Assembly (NCBI GenBank): GCA_035946955.1 | Contig: DASYYE010000238.1 | Span: 1-18,609 of the forward strand | DNA length: 18,609 bases | From: DASYYE01 sp035946955 | GTDB lineage: Bacteria > Actinomycetota > Actinomycetes > Streptosporangiales > Streptosporangiaceae | Direction of reading: 5' to 3' | Shown: piece after piece, positions 7,858 through 15,475 of the stretch | How the letters are laid out: every line of letters begins with the position of its first letter | Position numbering within the stretch: the first letter of the stretch is position 1 | Translations under genes and position numbers: made by a program | Notes under the pieces: model-generated | Told to the model about the DNA's origin: nothing | Database searches by the model: none | Seen by the model: only the letters and a program-made list of their open reading frames with translations

Positions 7858-9038
7858 GGCAGTCTGCCCCAGACCAGGAAGACCGGGTTGGTGCCATTGA
7901 GGCGGTGGACCGCCCCGGGCAGCGGCGCGAGCCGCGCCGCGTAGACCATTGCCCCGTCCGTGGTGTAACCGGCGTCGGTCAGGGCGGCGATGGCCTGGCC
8001 AGCGCGTTCGACCGCGGCGAGTGCGGTCACCACCCGCCGGGGCCGCAGGGCGGTTACGGCCTGGAGCACCCCGGTGCCGCCGCCGCCCACGAACGCCGCG
8101 TTCGGCCCCGGCAGCTTCTCCAGGGCGGCGGGGGCCTCACCGCTGACCACGCGGACGTCCACTCCGTGCCGGGCCGCATTGGCCCGGATGAGCTCGCAGC
8201 GAGCCGCGTCACGCTCGACCGCGATGACCGCGGCTCCCAGGCGGGCGCACTCCACCGCCACCGTCCCGGCGCCCGCACCGACGTCGGTGACCAGCATGCC
8301 GGGGCCTGGCGCGAGCCGGGCCAGGGCCAGTGCCCGGACCTCCGCCTTGGTGAGGACCGCGCCCTCGGAGCCGAACTCGTCCTCGGGCAGGGCCCAGCCC
8401 TCACCCGCGGGCGGCCGTGGCCACAGCCACCCGGCAGCGCCAGCGGTGTCCGCGTCGGCGAGGACGAGGACGAGGTTCGGGTCTGCCCACCGCCGTGTGG
8501 CCGCGTCCTGCGGGGAGCACTCGGTGACCCGTTCGCGTGGGCTGCCCAGCCACTCACACACCACCAGCCGCCGGTCCCACCCAGCCAGCCCGGCACCGAC
8601 CTCTGCGGGGCCCGCACCCGGCCCGGTGAACACGGCCACTTTTGGGAAGGCCCGGCACACGTTCAGGGCGGGCCGGAGGTCCCGGCCGTGGGCGGAGGTC
8701 ACCATTGCGTCGTCCCAGGGCAGGCCTGCCCGTGCGAAGGCCATGGCGACCGAGGACACCGCGGGGTGCACCTGGTAGGTCAGGCCACGCTCCCGCAGTG
8801 CCCGCACGACCCCGAAGAATCCGGGGTCGCCGGAGGCCAGGACCACGGCGTCGCCGGTGTGGCTCGCGAGCGAGTCAAGGGCTGGCCCGATGGCGCCCAC
8901 CGCGACGGTGGCCGCGCCCGCTGGCAGTGCCACGCCGGCCAGGTGCCGGTAACCGCCCACCACGAGCGTGGCCTTGCTGAGTGTGGCCTGAGCCTGCGGG
9001 CTCAGTGCCGAGCCGTCCATGCCCACTACCGTGATCAT
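7854..9038 (-). CDS. cobL: Precorrin-6B C5,15-methyltransferase (decarboxylating), CbiE-CbiT fusion
   Basis: CobL methylates C5 and C15 and removes the C12 acetate carboxyl. The product from ATG 9038 is 394 residues. Residues 1-205 are the CbiE tetrapyrrole methylase domain: ITVVGMDGSALSPQA, VVLASGDPGFFGVVRAL at 65-81, and HPAVSSVAMAFARAGLPWDDA at 91-111, read across the segment. Residues 210-394 are CbiT, a Rossmann methyltransferase: GSEGAVLTKAEVRALALARL (223-242) and the SAM-binding VTDVGAGAGTVAVE at 250-263. The start is set by the ATGA overlap with the cbiD stop; an extension of 17 residues to 9089 is possible but lies inside cbiD and lacks similarity. The stop overlaps the GTG of cbiG-cobJ. 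The CbiE-CbiT fusion is the standard CobL form. Confidence 0.95.
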   Translation of the reverse strand: MITVVGMDGSALSPQAQATLSKATLVVGGYRHLAGVALPAGAATVAVGAIGPALDSLASHTGDAVVLASGDPGFFGVVRALRERGLTYQVHPAVSSVAMAFARAGLPWDDAMVTSAHGRDLRPALNVCRAFPKVAVFTGPGAGPAEVGAGLAGWDRRLVVCEWLGSPRERVTECSPQDAATRRWADPNLVLVLADADTAGAAGWLWPRPPAGEGWALPEDEFGSEGAVLTKAEVRALALARLAPGPGMLVTDVGAGAGTVAVECARLGAAVIAVERDAARCELIRANAARHGVDVRVVSGEAPAALEKLPGPNAAFVGGGGTGVLQAVTALRPRRVVTALAAVERAGQAIAALTDAGYTTDGAMVYAARLAPLPGAVHRLNGTNPVFLVWGRLP

Positions 9039-10258
9039 GAGGAGCTCTCCCGCCCGCCTTCGGTTGGCCGCTCGCCTGTGTGCACCCACTCGGGGCGGGT
9101 CGCCGCCACCACAGTGGCGCCGCTGAAATCGACCATGGCCACGTCCGCCCCGAGGTGCCCCTCACCGGCCCGCACCAGCACGGACCGGACCCGGTGGCAC
9201 AACTCGTCCCCGGCTGCCCTCAGCATGCCCTCACGTTCCCAGATCTCATAGGCGTGCCGGCCGGTGTTCGCCGCACCGACCGCCTCCGCCAGTCCCGCGC
9301 TCCCACCTGCGGCGAGCGTCACGTCGTGCAGCAGGCCGAGGTTGACCTTGGACCGGGTGTAGTGGGTCATGAGCACCCCGGCGGCCAGCTTCGCCAGCTT
9401 GCCCGCCATACCCACGAAGACCACACGTTCCAGCCGCTCGGCCACGGCACGCCGCATCGCGGCGCCGGTGAAGTCACCGACCTCCACAAAACACACCTCC
9501 GGCAGCTCCGGCAGCAGCGCCATGGCGCCGCGCTCGGTGCGCCCACCGGTGCACAGGACCGCGGTGCGCTCGCCCTGGGCCGCCATGACGGACACCGCCT
9601 GCTCCACGCTGGCACGCCAGGACGCGGTCGAGAACGGCCGGACGATCCCAGTCGTACCAAGGATAGAGATGCCGCCGAGGATGCCCAGACGCGCGTTCGT
9701 GGTCTTGCGGGCCATCCGTTCCCCGCCCGGCACGGAGATGACCACGAGCACGCCACGGTGGCCCAGGTCGGCCACTTCGGCGACGGCCTGTGTGATCATC
9801 GCGCGTGGCGTAGTGGTGACCGCCGGGGCGCCTACCTCCAGGCCGAGGCCTGGTTTGGTGACGACCCCCACTCCTTCGCCGCCCTCCAGTGCCAGGCCTG
9901 GTCCGTCGCGCCAGCGCACGGTGGCGGTGAGGTGCGCGCCGTGTGTCACGTCGGGGTCGTCTCCCGCATCCTTGACGACCACGGCGGTGGCTTTCCCTGG
10001 CCCGTACACGCAGGACTCGACGGCAAAGCGGACCCGCTGCCCGCTGGGCAGCGCGACCTCGACCTCCCGTTGCTCAGCCTGGTCGCGCAGGGCGGTCAGC
10101 GCGGCTTTCGCGGCCGCGCTGGCGCAGGTGCCCGTGGTCCAGCCCGTCCGCAGCGCGCGGGTGCGCACCTTGGCGGTGCGCGGCAGGTCGGGCTCGGAGA
10201 GCTCCGGCCCTGCAGGCTCGGCCGGTGCGCCAGGCTCGGGCGGGCGCCAGTTGGTCAT
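9035..10258 (-). CDS. cbiD: Cobalt-precorrin-5B C1-methyltransferase
   Basis: CbiD methylates C1 in the early-cobalt (anaerobic-type) pathway and is not homologous to CobF, so its presence is diagnostic of the route. From ATG 10258 the product is 407 residues. The family N-terminal signature LRTGWTTGTCASAAAKAAL lies at 36-54, after a 35-residue Pro/Glu-rich extension. Other signatures are DAGDDPDVTHGAHL at 97-110 and LGILGGISILGTTGIVRPFS at 191-210, followed by a GMAGKLAKLAAGV segment. The ATGA overlap with the cobM stop fixes the start. The 61 residues that the open frame could add upstream overlap cobM out of frame and are low-complexity. The stop overlaps the cobL ATG. Confidence 0.95.
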   Translation of the reverse strand: MTNWRPPEPGAPAEPAGPELSEPDLPRTAKVRTRALRTGWTTGTCASAAAKAALTALRDQAEQREVEVALPSGQRVRFAVESCVYGPGKATAVVVKDAGDDPDVTHGAHLTATVRWRDGPGLALEGGEGVGVVTKPGLGLEVGAPAVTTTPRAMITQAVAEVADLGHRGVLVVISVPGGERMARKTTNARLGILGGISILGTTGIVRPFSTASWRASVEQAVSVMAAQGERTAVLCTGGRTERGAMALLPELPEVCFVEVGDFTGAAMRRAVAERLERVVFVGMAGKLAKLAAGVLMTHYTRSKVNLGLLHDVTLAAGGSAGLAEAVGAANTGRHAYEIWEREGMLRAAGDELCHRVRSVLVRAGEGHLGADVAMVDFSGATVVAATRPEWVHTGERPTEGGRESSS

Positions 10259-11196
10259 CCGCTGGCCTCGCGCAGGGTGCGGCGGGCACCCGGGTCGGCG
10301 CGGCGGTGCCCGTGGAAGTGCCCTGGGTGGTACAGGTGCGAGCGGGTTCCCTGCGCGCCGAGCGCGGGCCCGACCAGGAACAGGGTGTGCTTCCAGAGCC
10401 GGTGTGCCTTGACGGTCTCGGCCAGCGTGCCCACCGTGCACTCCACCAGCAGCTCGTCCGGCCAGGTGGCACGGTAGGCCACGACCACCGGGGTGCCCTG
10501 GTGGTAGCCCCCGGACAGCAGCGCGTCCTGCAGCGGCCCGGAACGCGCCGCGGACAGGAACACTGCCATGGTGGCGCCGTGCCGGGCGAGTCCGCTGACC
10601 TCCTCCCCGGCAGGCATAGGGGTCTTGCCGCCGCCAAGCCGCGTCAGGATCACCGACTGCGCCACCTCGGGGACTGTGAGCTCCCGTGACGCGAGTGCCG
10701 CCACCGCGCTGTAGGCGCTGACACCGGGGACGGTTTCGTGGGCCAGGCCGAGTCCGTCACACAGGTCGCGCTGTTCCTGTACGGCCCCCCACAGAGCTGG
10801 GTCGCCAGAGTGGATACGTGCCACGACGAGGCCGTCGGCCACGGCGCGCTCGTACAGGGCCCGCACCGATTCCAGCGTGAGCGCCGCGGAGTCCACCACC
10901 TCCGCATCCGGGCGGGCATGGGTCAGCACGTCGGGATGGACCAGGCTGGAGGCCCACACGACCACGTCCGAGGCTGCGATGACGGCCGCGCCGCGCAGGG
11001 TCAGCAGGTCGGCCGCGCCCGGCCCCGCCCCGACGAACCACACCTTGGCCCGGCCACGCGAACCGGGGTGTGGTGTCATAGCCTGCCCGGTCGCGTCGGG
11101 GTGCGCGCCTGGTGTCATTGCTTGCCTGGTCGCGTCGGGGTGCGCGCCTGGTGTCGCAGCCTGCCTGGTCGCGTCGGGGGGCGGGGACGGGGTCAC
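10255..11196 (-). CDS. cobM: Precorrin-4 / cobalt-precorrin-4 C11-methyltransferase with repeated N-terminus
   Basis: CobM/CbiF adds the C11 methyl group. The tetrapyrrole methylase domain starts near residue 50 and runs to the end: VWFVGAGPGAADLLTLRGA at 52-70, VARIHSGDPALWGAVQEQ at 125-142, VPGVSAYSAVAALA at 156-169. The GTG at 11196 overlaps the cobI stop as GTGA and would give 313 residues, against about 250-270 in most relatives. The extra length is three tandem 13-residue units (consensus roughly M-T-P-G-A-H-P-D-A-T-R-Q-A) directly before MTPHPG. In-frame ATG codons begin the third unit (11118) and the conserved part (11079), so translation could also start there. The stop overlaps the cbiD ATG. 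The C-terminus carries a His-containing HLYHPGHFHGHRR segment near residues 286-298. Confidence 0.94.
   Translation of the reverse strand: MTPSPPPDATRQAATPGAHPDATRQAMTPGAHPDATGQAMTPHPGSRGRAKVWFVGAGPGAADLLTLRGAAVIAASDVVVWASSLVHPDVLTHARPDAEVVDSAALTLESVRALYERAVADGLVVARIHSGDPALWGAVQEQRDLCDGLGLAHETVPGVSAYSAVAALASRELTVPEVAQSVILTRLGGGKTPMPAGEEVSGLARHGATMAVFLSAARSGPLQDALLSGGYHQGTPVVVAYRATWPDELLVECTVGTLAETVKAHRLWKHTLFLVGPALGAQGTRSHLYHPGHFHGHRRADPGARRTLREASG
11071..11196 (-). repeat. 39-bp tandem repeat (three copies plus a partial fourth) at the 5' end of cobM
   Basis: On the minus strand the units run 11196-11158, 11157-11119 and 11118-11080, each 39 bp (13 codons), followed by the first nine bases of a fourth (11079-11071). 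Units two and three are nearly identical at DNA level, and unit one diverges in its first half. The repeat begins exactly at the start codon, so the duplications copied the initiation region itself, giving several in-frame ATG codons. The 39-bp period keeps the frame. Confidence 0.93.
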
Positions 11197-11921
11197 AGCT
11201 TCCCTCCTCGCCTCATGCGCTGTCCGGGGACCAGCAGCGTGGACAGGTACGGCGCCGGGCCGGTCACCTCGGCAGCGGGACGGATGTCCTCACCGGGCAG
11301 GCCGAGGCTGGCGCCGTGCACCGCGCCCTCGATGCGCCCGGTGGCGCGGACCGCGGCGAGCACCTCGGGCAGGTGCCGTCCGCTCTTGTAGCCGACCACG
11401 GTGTCGAACCTCGCGAGCGCGTCGGTGAACCGGTCGAGGCCCGCGGTGAGCGGGAGCAGTGCGAGCGTCTCGGTGCCCTCACACAGCACGGTCCCGCTGC
11501 GTGCCGCGAGGTCTTGCATGGCCGTGATGCCCGGCACGGTCGCGACCGTGACCCCGGGCAGGCGCCGGGCCACTGTGGCGGCCAGGTAGGTGAAGGTGGA
11601 GTAGATGTTCGGGTCGCCGATGGTGGCGAATGCGACGGTGGCCGCGCCCGCCTGGAACGCCTCGGTGACCGAGTCCGCGGCCCGGTCCCACGCCGCTTCC
11701 CGCTGGGCCAGGTCTGCGCCTTCGGTCAGCGCGAACACGACTCGGTGGATGCGGTCGTGGCTGATGTGGGCCACCACCGTGGCTTCGGCGCGCCCCTGCT
11801 CGCCGGTGTCCATGACCGGCACGAGCACCAGGTCCGCCTCTTGCAGCACCCGCACAGCCATCACCGTCACGAGTTCGGGGTCACCCGGCCCCACCCCAAC
11901 CCCAACCAGTGTCTGACTCAT
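11193..11921 (-). CDS. cobI: Precorrin-2 / cobalt-factor II C20-methyltransferase
   Basis: CobI/CbiL methylates C20, the first committed corrin methylation after cobalt-sirohydrochlorin. The 242-residue product has the tetrapyrrole methylase motifs VGVGVGPGDPELVTVMAVR near 6-24, FATIGDPNIYSTFTYLAA at 98-115 and VPGITAMQDLAARSG at 129-143. Length and motifs are normal for the family. The ATG at 11921 has a purine-rich GGGGGACGGAG just upstream as ribosome site. It is the first gene of the operon, so the transcript leader should lie in 11922-12480. The stop overlaps the cobM GTG. Confidence 0.95.
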   Translation of the reverse strand: MSQTLVGVGVGPGDPELVTVMAVRVLQEADLVLVPVMDTGEQGRAEATVVAHISHDRIHRVVFALTEGADLAQREAAWDRAADSVTEAFQAGAATVAFATIGDPNIYSTFTYLAATVARRLPGVTVATVPGITAMQDLAARSGTVLCEGTETLALLPLTAGLDRFTDALARFDTVVGYKSGRHLPEVLAAVRATGRIEGAVHGASLGLPGEDIRPAAEVTGPAPYLSTLLVPGQRMRRGGKL

Positions 11922-11949
11922 CTCCGTCCCCCGGCCCCGTCCATGATCC

Positions 11950-11992
11950 GTTCAGATTTTCCCCCCCATAGGGGACCAGAGGAAGTCTGAAC
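11950..11992 (-). promoter_or_regulatory. Inverted repeat/hairpin in the probable cobI leader
   Basis: On the minus strand GTTCAGA (11992-11986) pairs with TCTGAAC (11956-11950). Inside, TTCC pairs with GGAA across one mismatch and a bulge, and CCCC-TAT-GGGG closes the tip. The structure ends 28 nt before the cobI ATG. It could be a leader attenuator or an operator; the sequence does not decide. It does not contain the cobalamin riboswitch B12-box (GCCACTG). Confidence 0.5.
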
Positions 11993-12130
11993 CAGGTCAG
12001 CCCGGTGCGGGCAAATTGGTGATCGAGTGGACAGCACAGCTTTAGACGACACAGCAAGCGACCACCTGCCAGCAGGCAACGAGGAGGAACAACCAGTACA
12101 CCAGCCACCACGTTAGCCCGATGGCGTACG

Positions 12131-12167
12131 GTCCGTGCCCACGTCCCAACCTGGCGTAGGCACGGAC
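12131..12167. repeat. 9-bp perfect inverted repeat, 19-nt loop
   Basis: GTCCGTGCC (12131-12139) is the exact reverse complement of GGCACGGAC (12159-12167). It lies about 210 bp upstream of the cobI start. Its role is unknown; it could be an operator or RNA structure. Confidence 0.6.
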
Positions 12168-12212
12168 CCGCCACGCTGGCCCACCAAACCACGCCCCGGC
12201 CACCCGCCCCAC

Positions 12213-12242
12213 ACGGCTGTCGGCCCTGCGGCCGACAGCCGT
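12213..12242. repeat. 13-bp perfect hairpin with 4-nt loop
   Basis: ACGGCTGTCGGCC (12213-12225) and GGCCGACAGCCGT (12230-12242) are exact reverse complements around CTGC. The stem is strong enough to act as a factor-assisted bidirectional terminator between the kinase unit and the cob operon. There is no U-tract on either strand, so a classical intrinsic terminator is not shown. Confidence 0.6.
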
Positions 12243-12428
12243 ACCGTGACGCTTACTGCTGTCAGGTCAGCCCAAGGGCTTCTCAGCCTGGTCCAGGCAA
12301 CCCGATTGTCAGGTCGGGGACATCCTGGGGTGCCGAGCCGCATAGCCTTTGATGACAGATGCTCGTTTCCAGGACCGCCATGGACGGCCTACGGCCGACA
12401 GCCCACATGGTGGGTGGCCAGGACTGAG

Positions 12429-12447
12429 GTAGCGTGCCCACCGCTAC
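12429..12447 (-). terminator. Possible weak terminator hairpin after the kinase unit
   Basis: GTAGCG (12429-12434) pairs with CGCTAC (12442-12447) around a 7-nt loop, 41 bp beyond the stop of the membrane protein gene. The position fits a transcript end. The stem is short and no U-run follows, so the assignment is tentative. Confidence 0.3.
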
Positions 12448-12487
12448 GGCAGCGAAGCCCGACTCTGGCCCATTAACAGGACGCGCA

Positions 12488-13267
12488 TTAGTCCGCAGGG
12501 CCATAGAAGGGGTCATCCGGTTCTTGCCGGATCGCCTCTGTCCAGCCGGGCGCTGCTGAGGTCGGGTGCCATGGGGTGTCGTGGACGGGCATCCGCTTTA
12601 GCAAAGGAAACTGAGGCGCACCAGGGTCCAGGCTCTGCCCCGCTTCGATCAGGTTTCCCAATGAGGTACGAACGAAGATCGCATACCGCCGTAGATCCTG
12701 TCCCGCCCGTACCCGCAAGTCTCTCGGGACGCCCCGTGCTGCGGTCTGTGCCAGGTGTGCCAGCATGCGGCATTGCTCAGCCGCTCGCTCGTCTCCCAGC
12801 CCGACAAGCTGTGTGTCGACGGCCAGTTTCAGAGCCCGCAACACTTCCCTGCACTCCATCTGCCGGTAGGGCGCGATCTCCCGTGTGGGTTGTTCACCTG
12901 GCTTCCAGTCGGGGTCGCCGTACAGGTTCGGCACTGCATCCCAGTACGGCATCAGCCCGCCGATAGCCCCCAGCAGCCCAGCCACACATTCCCGCTGCCG
13001 CTCCGTGCGCCGCAAGACTTCGGCGAACTCGCGTTCTTCGCGCAAGCGCCGCTCGGCGTCTGCCCGGTCCTGGGCGGCCCGGGTGCGTTCCTCGGCAAGC
13101 TCACTCTCATGTCGTGCAAGGTCTTGTCTGCGCGAGGCTTCGTTCCGCTGCCGGTCGCGTCGCGCCAGCCACACGGTGACACCTACCGCGACTAGGGCAC
13201 CAACGCCTGTCGCTACCGATCCCCACGCTGTGAGCCACTCCGAACCATCGGCCAGAAACGCGGTCAC
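12488..13267 (-). CDS. Membrane-anchored coiled-coil protein of unknown function
   Basis: I do not recognise the family. The 259-residue product has one hydrophobic segment at about residues 13-35 (LTAWGSVATGVGALVAVGVTVWL region), followed by basic residues that suggest a cytoplasmic C-terminus. Residues 38-93 form a highly charged Glu/Arg-rich heptad-like helix (for example AERRLREEREFAEVLRRTER). A C-terminal region of about 160 residues has mixed composition, with PYWDAVPNLYGDPDWKPGEQ in its first part. The GTG start at 13267 shares one base with the TAG stop of the kinase gene, so the two are almost certainly co-translated. It may act as partner, anchor or phosphorylation substrate of the kinase; that is inference from the coupling alone. 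Confidence 0.75.
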   Translation of the reverse strand: MTAFLADGSEWLTAWGSVATGVGALVAVGVTVWLARRDRQRNEASRRQDLARHESELAEERTRAAQDRADAERRLREEREFAEVLRRTERQRECVAGLLGAIGGLMPYWDAVPNLYGDPDWKPGEQPTREIAPYRQMECREVLRALKLAVDTQLVGLGDERAAEQCRMLAHLAQTAARGVPRDLRVRAGQDLRRYAIFVRTSLGNLIEAGQSLDPGAPQFPLLKRMPVHDTPWHPTSAAPGWTEAIRQEPDDPFYGPAD

Positions 13268-15435
13268 TAAGCGATCCCACCCTCACCACCGGTGGCTCCT
13301 GCATCCGCGAATATCTCCAGTGCTACCCGCATTGCTTCCGCGAGGTTGTTGGTGAAACTCGCCTGGATCTCCGCGTACACCTGCGCCTGCTGAGCCGACC
13401 CGATCGGGATCTCGTTGTAAACCCCCGACCAAACCTCGGTCGGCTCATGGAGCCCCTGGCCCACAAGGATCCGGTCGACCCTGAGCACGGCCGCGATGTC
13501 AGCACGGCCGTCATCACGCAGCAAGCGCATCGCCACAGCCGCGACGGCCTGGACGTTAGGCCGTTGCATCCCAGGCGGGTACAGCATGCAGCCAGCGTCC
13601 GCAACGAAATGAGCCATGAACGGGGCACGTGGCAGCATCCCATTCGCATAATGCCCAGCCGGAGTCGGATGGACATAGAACGTCAGCCCGTCGGCCAACT
13701 CACTGCCGAACGCCTCCGCGATCGAGGACAGCACCTCCCAGGCCGCCGAAACCTGGGCTTGCCGGTCCTGGGTGTCCGCCTGCTTCTGGCGCGAGGCCGC
13801 TGTGAGAGCCATCGCGCGAGCATGCAACGCTGCCCGATCCGGTGACTCCTGAACCTCTGGGGGGTCTGCCAGGCAAGCCCGAAGCTCCCGCACTATCTCA
13901 GCCATCGTCACGCGGGCCTGCGGGTCGATCTGCGTCGCCTGTTCCACCAGAAGGTCAAGCTCAGCAGCAAACGTGAAACTGAGTCGTTCGCGCAGCGAGT
14001 GCGCGGTGTCGTTGGCGCCATGCGTGCCAGGCAGGGGCAGCGACTGACGCGTCAGCAGAACCCACAGCGTCTTCGCCAGAGCCCACACGTCGGCCGGTCC
14101 CGGGTCGGCTTTGTCGGCGTCCTCGCGCATCTCCGGTGCCATGTAATCCGTCGGTCCCAGCCTGCGTCCATGCTCGGTCAGGGGATCCTTCTCCGGATAC
14201 CACACCAGGCCGAAGTCCCCGACCACCCACCGGTCACCAAGCCGGAACAAGTTGTCCGGCTTGACGTCACGGTGCCCGACACCCTCAGACGCAAGTCCCG
14301 CGAGCGTGTCCGCGATCTCTGCGACCGCCGCTACCACCATCCGCGGCTCCGGATCATCACCCAGCGCGGCCCGGATGGGCTCCGCTACCGGCATCACATA
14401 CCAGGAACACTCGCCCGGATCCTCTGACAGGTAGCTGTCCAGCAACGGCAGGATGCCAGGCAGATCCGGGTGTTCCAGCAAGAAGGCGATCTCATCCCGA
14501 AACCGGCCCAGGCGGTACACACCCTCATCACCCTCACGCCGGAACAAGATCTTGATCGCGCCAACCCGGCCGTCATCACCCCGAACGCCCCACACCTCGC
14601 CATTCCCGCCGCCACCTATGCGCTCTGGGCTGCTGACCACCCACTGCCCAAAGCGCTGACCCGGGCGCACGTCCCATCCCGCGTCCTTGAGAGGGCCACC
14701 CTTCGCCCTCGCACCAAGCGACTGGCCCGGACCTGCGCCGCCGCGCTGATCTTGGTGCGCATGATCCCCAGCGACCTGGAGAGAGCCGACGTTGTCACCA
14801 CTGATGTGAACAGACGGCCCGTAGTTACGCGCCTGGCGCGCCTGCAGGTATGCACTCACGTCTGACCCAAACCGCTCCGCACAGGCGAGGCCGGCTTCGG
14901 TGAGGTATACCCTCACCGGCCCTTCGGCCTGGTCGGAGGTTAGGCCCTCGACTAGCCCATCCCCGTGCAACCCCGCCGCAGCACGATCAAGATCCTCAGC
15001 GGTGAAGGGTTCCCCGAACCAAACACCGTGACGGGGGTCATCGAGCATCGCCTGGGTGGCGGGTGCACCCAGCGCCTTGACCGCATCGAGTGAGTAGAGC
15101 CAGTCCACCATGGCGTCACGGCACTGAGCCCTGCGCAGCCCACGGTTAGCACGGTTCGCCCGCAATCCCTCCGCCATGTCACGAAGTCCCTGCTCCACGC
15201 GGACGTGCAGTCCCTCAATCCCGCCCATCCCGGCTGCAAGTGTGATCAGCGACCGCCGCTCAAGGAGTTTGAGGTCACCGTGCGCCACTTCCAACGTATT
15301 CATGCCCTGATCTTCCAAGGCGTCATAGAACTCCGTCACCGAGCAGAAACCCTCCGCCTGCTCCAACGTGAGCCACTCGGCCAGCCGAGCCTGACGGACA
15401 TCCGAGGCACTCCAGCCCCACCCACCTGCACTCAT
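13267..15435 (-). CDS. Multidomain Hanks-type Ser/Thr protein kinase with uncharacterised N- and C-terminal regions
   Basis: The 722-residue product contains a complete eukaryotic-like kinase at about 263-520: glycine loop IGGGGNGEV at 273-281, Lys295 in GAIKIL, catalytic loop HRDVKPDN at 388-395, DFG at 407-409, APE at 433-435. Before it lie about 200 residues that read like two winged-helix units (DLKLLERRSLI near 54-64; FTAEDLDRAAAGLHGDGLVEG then VRVYLTEAGLACAERF at 144-189), then a Gly/Asn-rich beta segment VHISGDNVGSLQVAGDH at 209-225. After it come a charged helix (530-570) and a roughly 150-residue C-terminal domain I cannot assign. There is no transmembrane segment and no PASTA repeat, unlike PknB-type kinases. 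The ATG at 15435 is preferred because the conserved-looking sequence begins there; the frame is open up to 15519. The ribosome site is weak. Confidence 0.9.
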   Translation of the reverse strand: MSAGGWGWSASDVRQARLAEWLTLEQAEGFCSVTEFYDALEDQGMNTLEVAHGDLKLLERRSLITLAAGMGGIEGLHVRVEQGLRDMAEGLRANRANRGLRRAQCRDAMVDWLYSLDAVKALGAPATQAMLDDPRHGVWFGEPFTAEDLDRAAAGLHGDGLVEGLTSDQAEGPVRVYLTEAGLACAERFGSDVSAYLQARQARNYGPSVHISGDNVGSLQVAGDHAHQDQRGGAGPGQSLGARAKGGPLKDAGWDVRPGQRFGQWVVSSPERIGGGGNGEVWGVRGDDGRVGAIKILFRREGDEGVYRLGRFRDEIAFLLEHPDLPGILPLLDSYLSEDPGECSWYVMPVAEPIRAALGDDPEPRMVVAAVAEIADTLAGLASEGVGHRDVKPDNLFRLGDRWVVGDFGLVWYPEKDPLTEHGRRLGPTDYMAPEMREDADKADPGPADVWALAKTLWVLLTRQSLPLPGTHGANDTAHSLRERLSFTFAAELDLLVEQATQIDPQARVTMAEIVRELRACLADPPEVQESPDRAALHARAMALTAASRQKQADTQDRQAQVSAAWEVLSSIAEAFGSELADGLTFYVHPTPAGHYANGMLPRAPFMAHFVADAGCMLYPPGMQRPNVQAVAAVAMRLLRDDGRADIAAVLRVDRILVGQGLHEPTEVWSGVYNEIPIGSAQQAQVYAEIQASFTNNLAEAMRVALEIFADAGATGGEGGIA

Positions 15436-15475
15436 GCCCAGCAGGGTATGTCGCCCCCTCTCCGCTATCTGCACA

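Larger units (their letters stand above)
11922..12487. other. Non-coding, hairpin-rich region between cobI and the kinase unit
   Basis: There are 566 bases without a convincing gene. Open frames of 76-113 codons exist on both strands, but they are Pro/Arg/Ser-rich, mutually overlapping, lack good ribosome sites and resemble nothing I know. The region contains the cobI leader, several perfect inverted repeats (listed separately) and an 11-bp sequence GGCCGACAGCC present at 12230-12240 and 12393-12403, with its inverse at 12215-12225. No clear sigma-70-type promoter is recognisable, although the cob promoter is expected here. Confidence 0.6.

Noticed and set aside
11922..12487. Cobalamin riboswitch upstream of cobI
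   Set aside because: Looked for the B12 box and conserved core on the minus strand by eye and found none; only unrelated inverted repeats are visible.
12113..12516. Small ORFs on both strands in the intergenic region
   Set aside because: They overlap each other, lack ribosome sites and show no protein-like composition or known motif. An AGGAGG at 12082-12087 on the plus strand has no start codon at a suitable distance.
13267..15435. PknB-type housekeeping kinase
   Set aside because: No transmembrane helix and no PASTA repeats; the N- and C-terminal regions are different.
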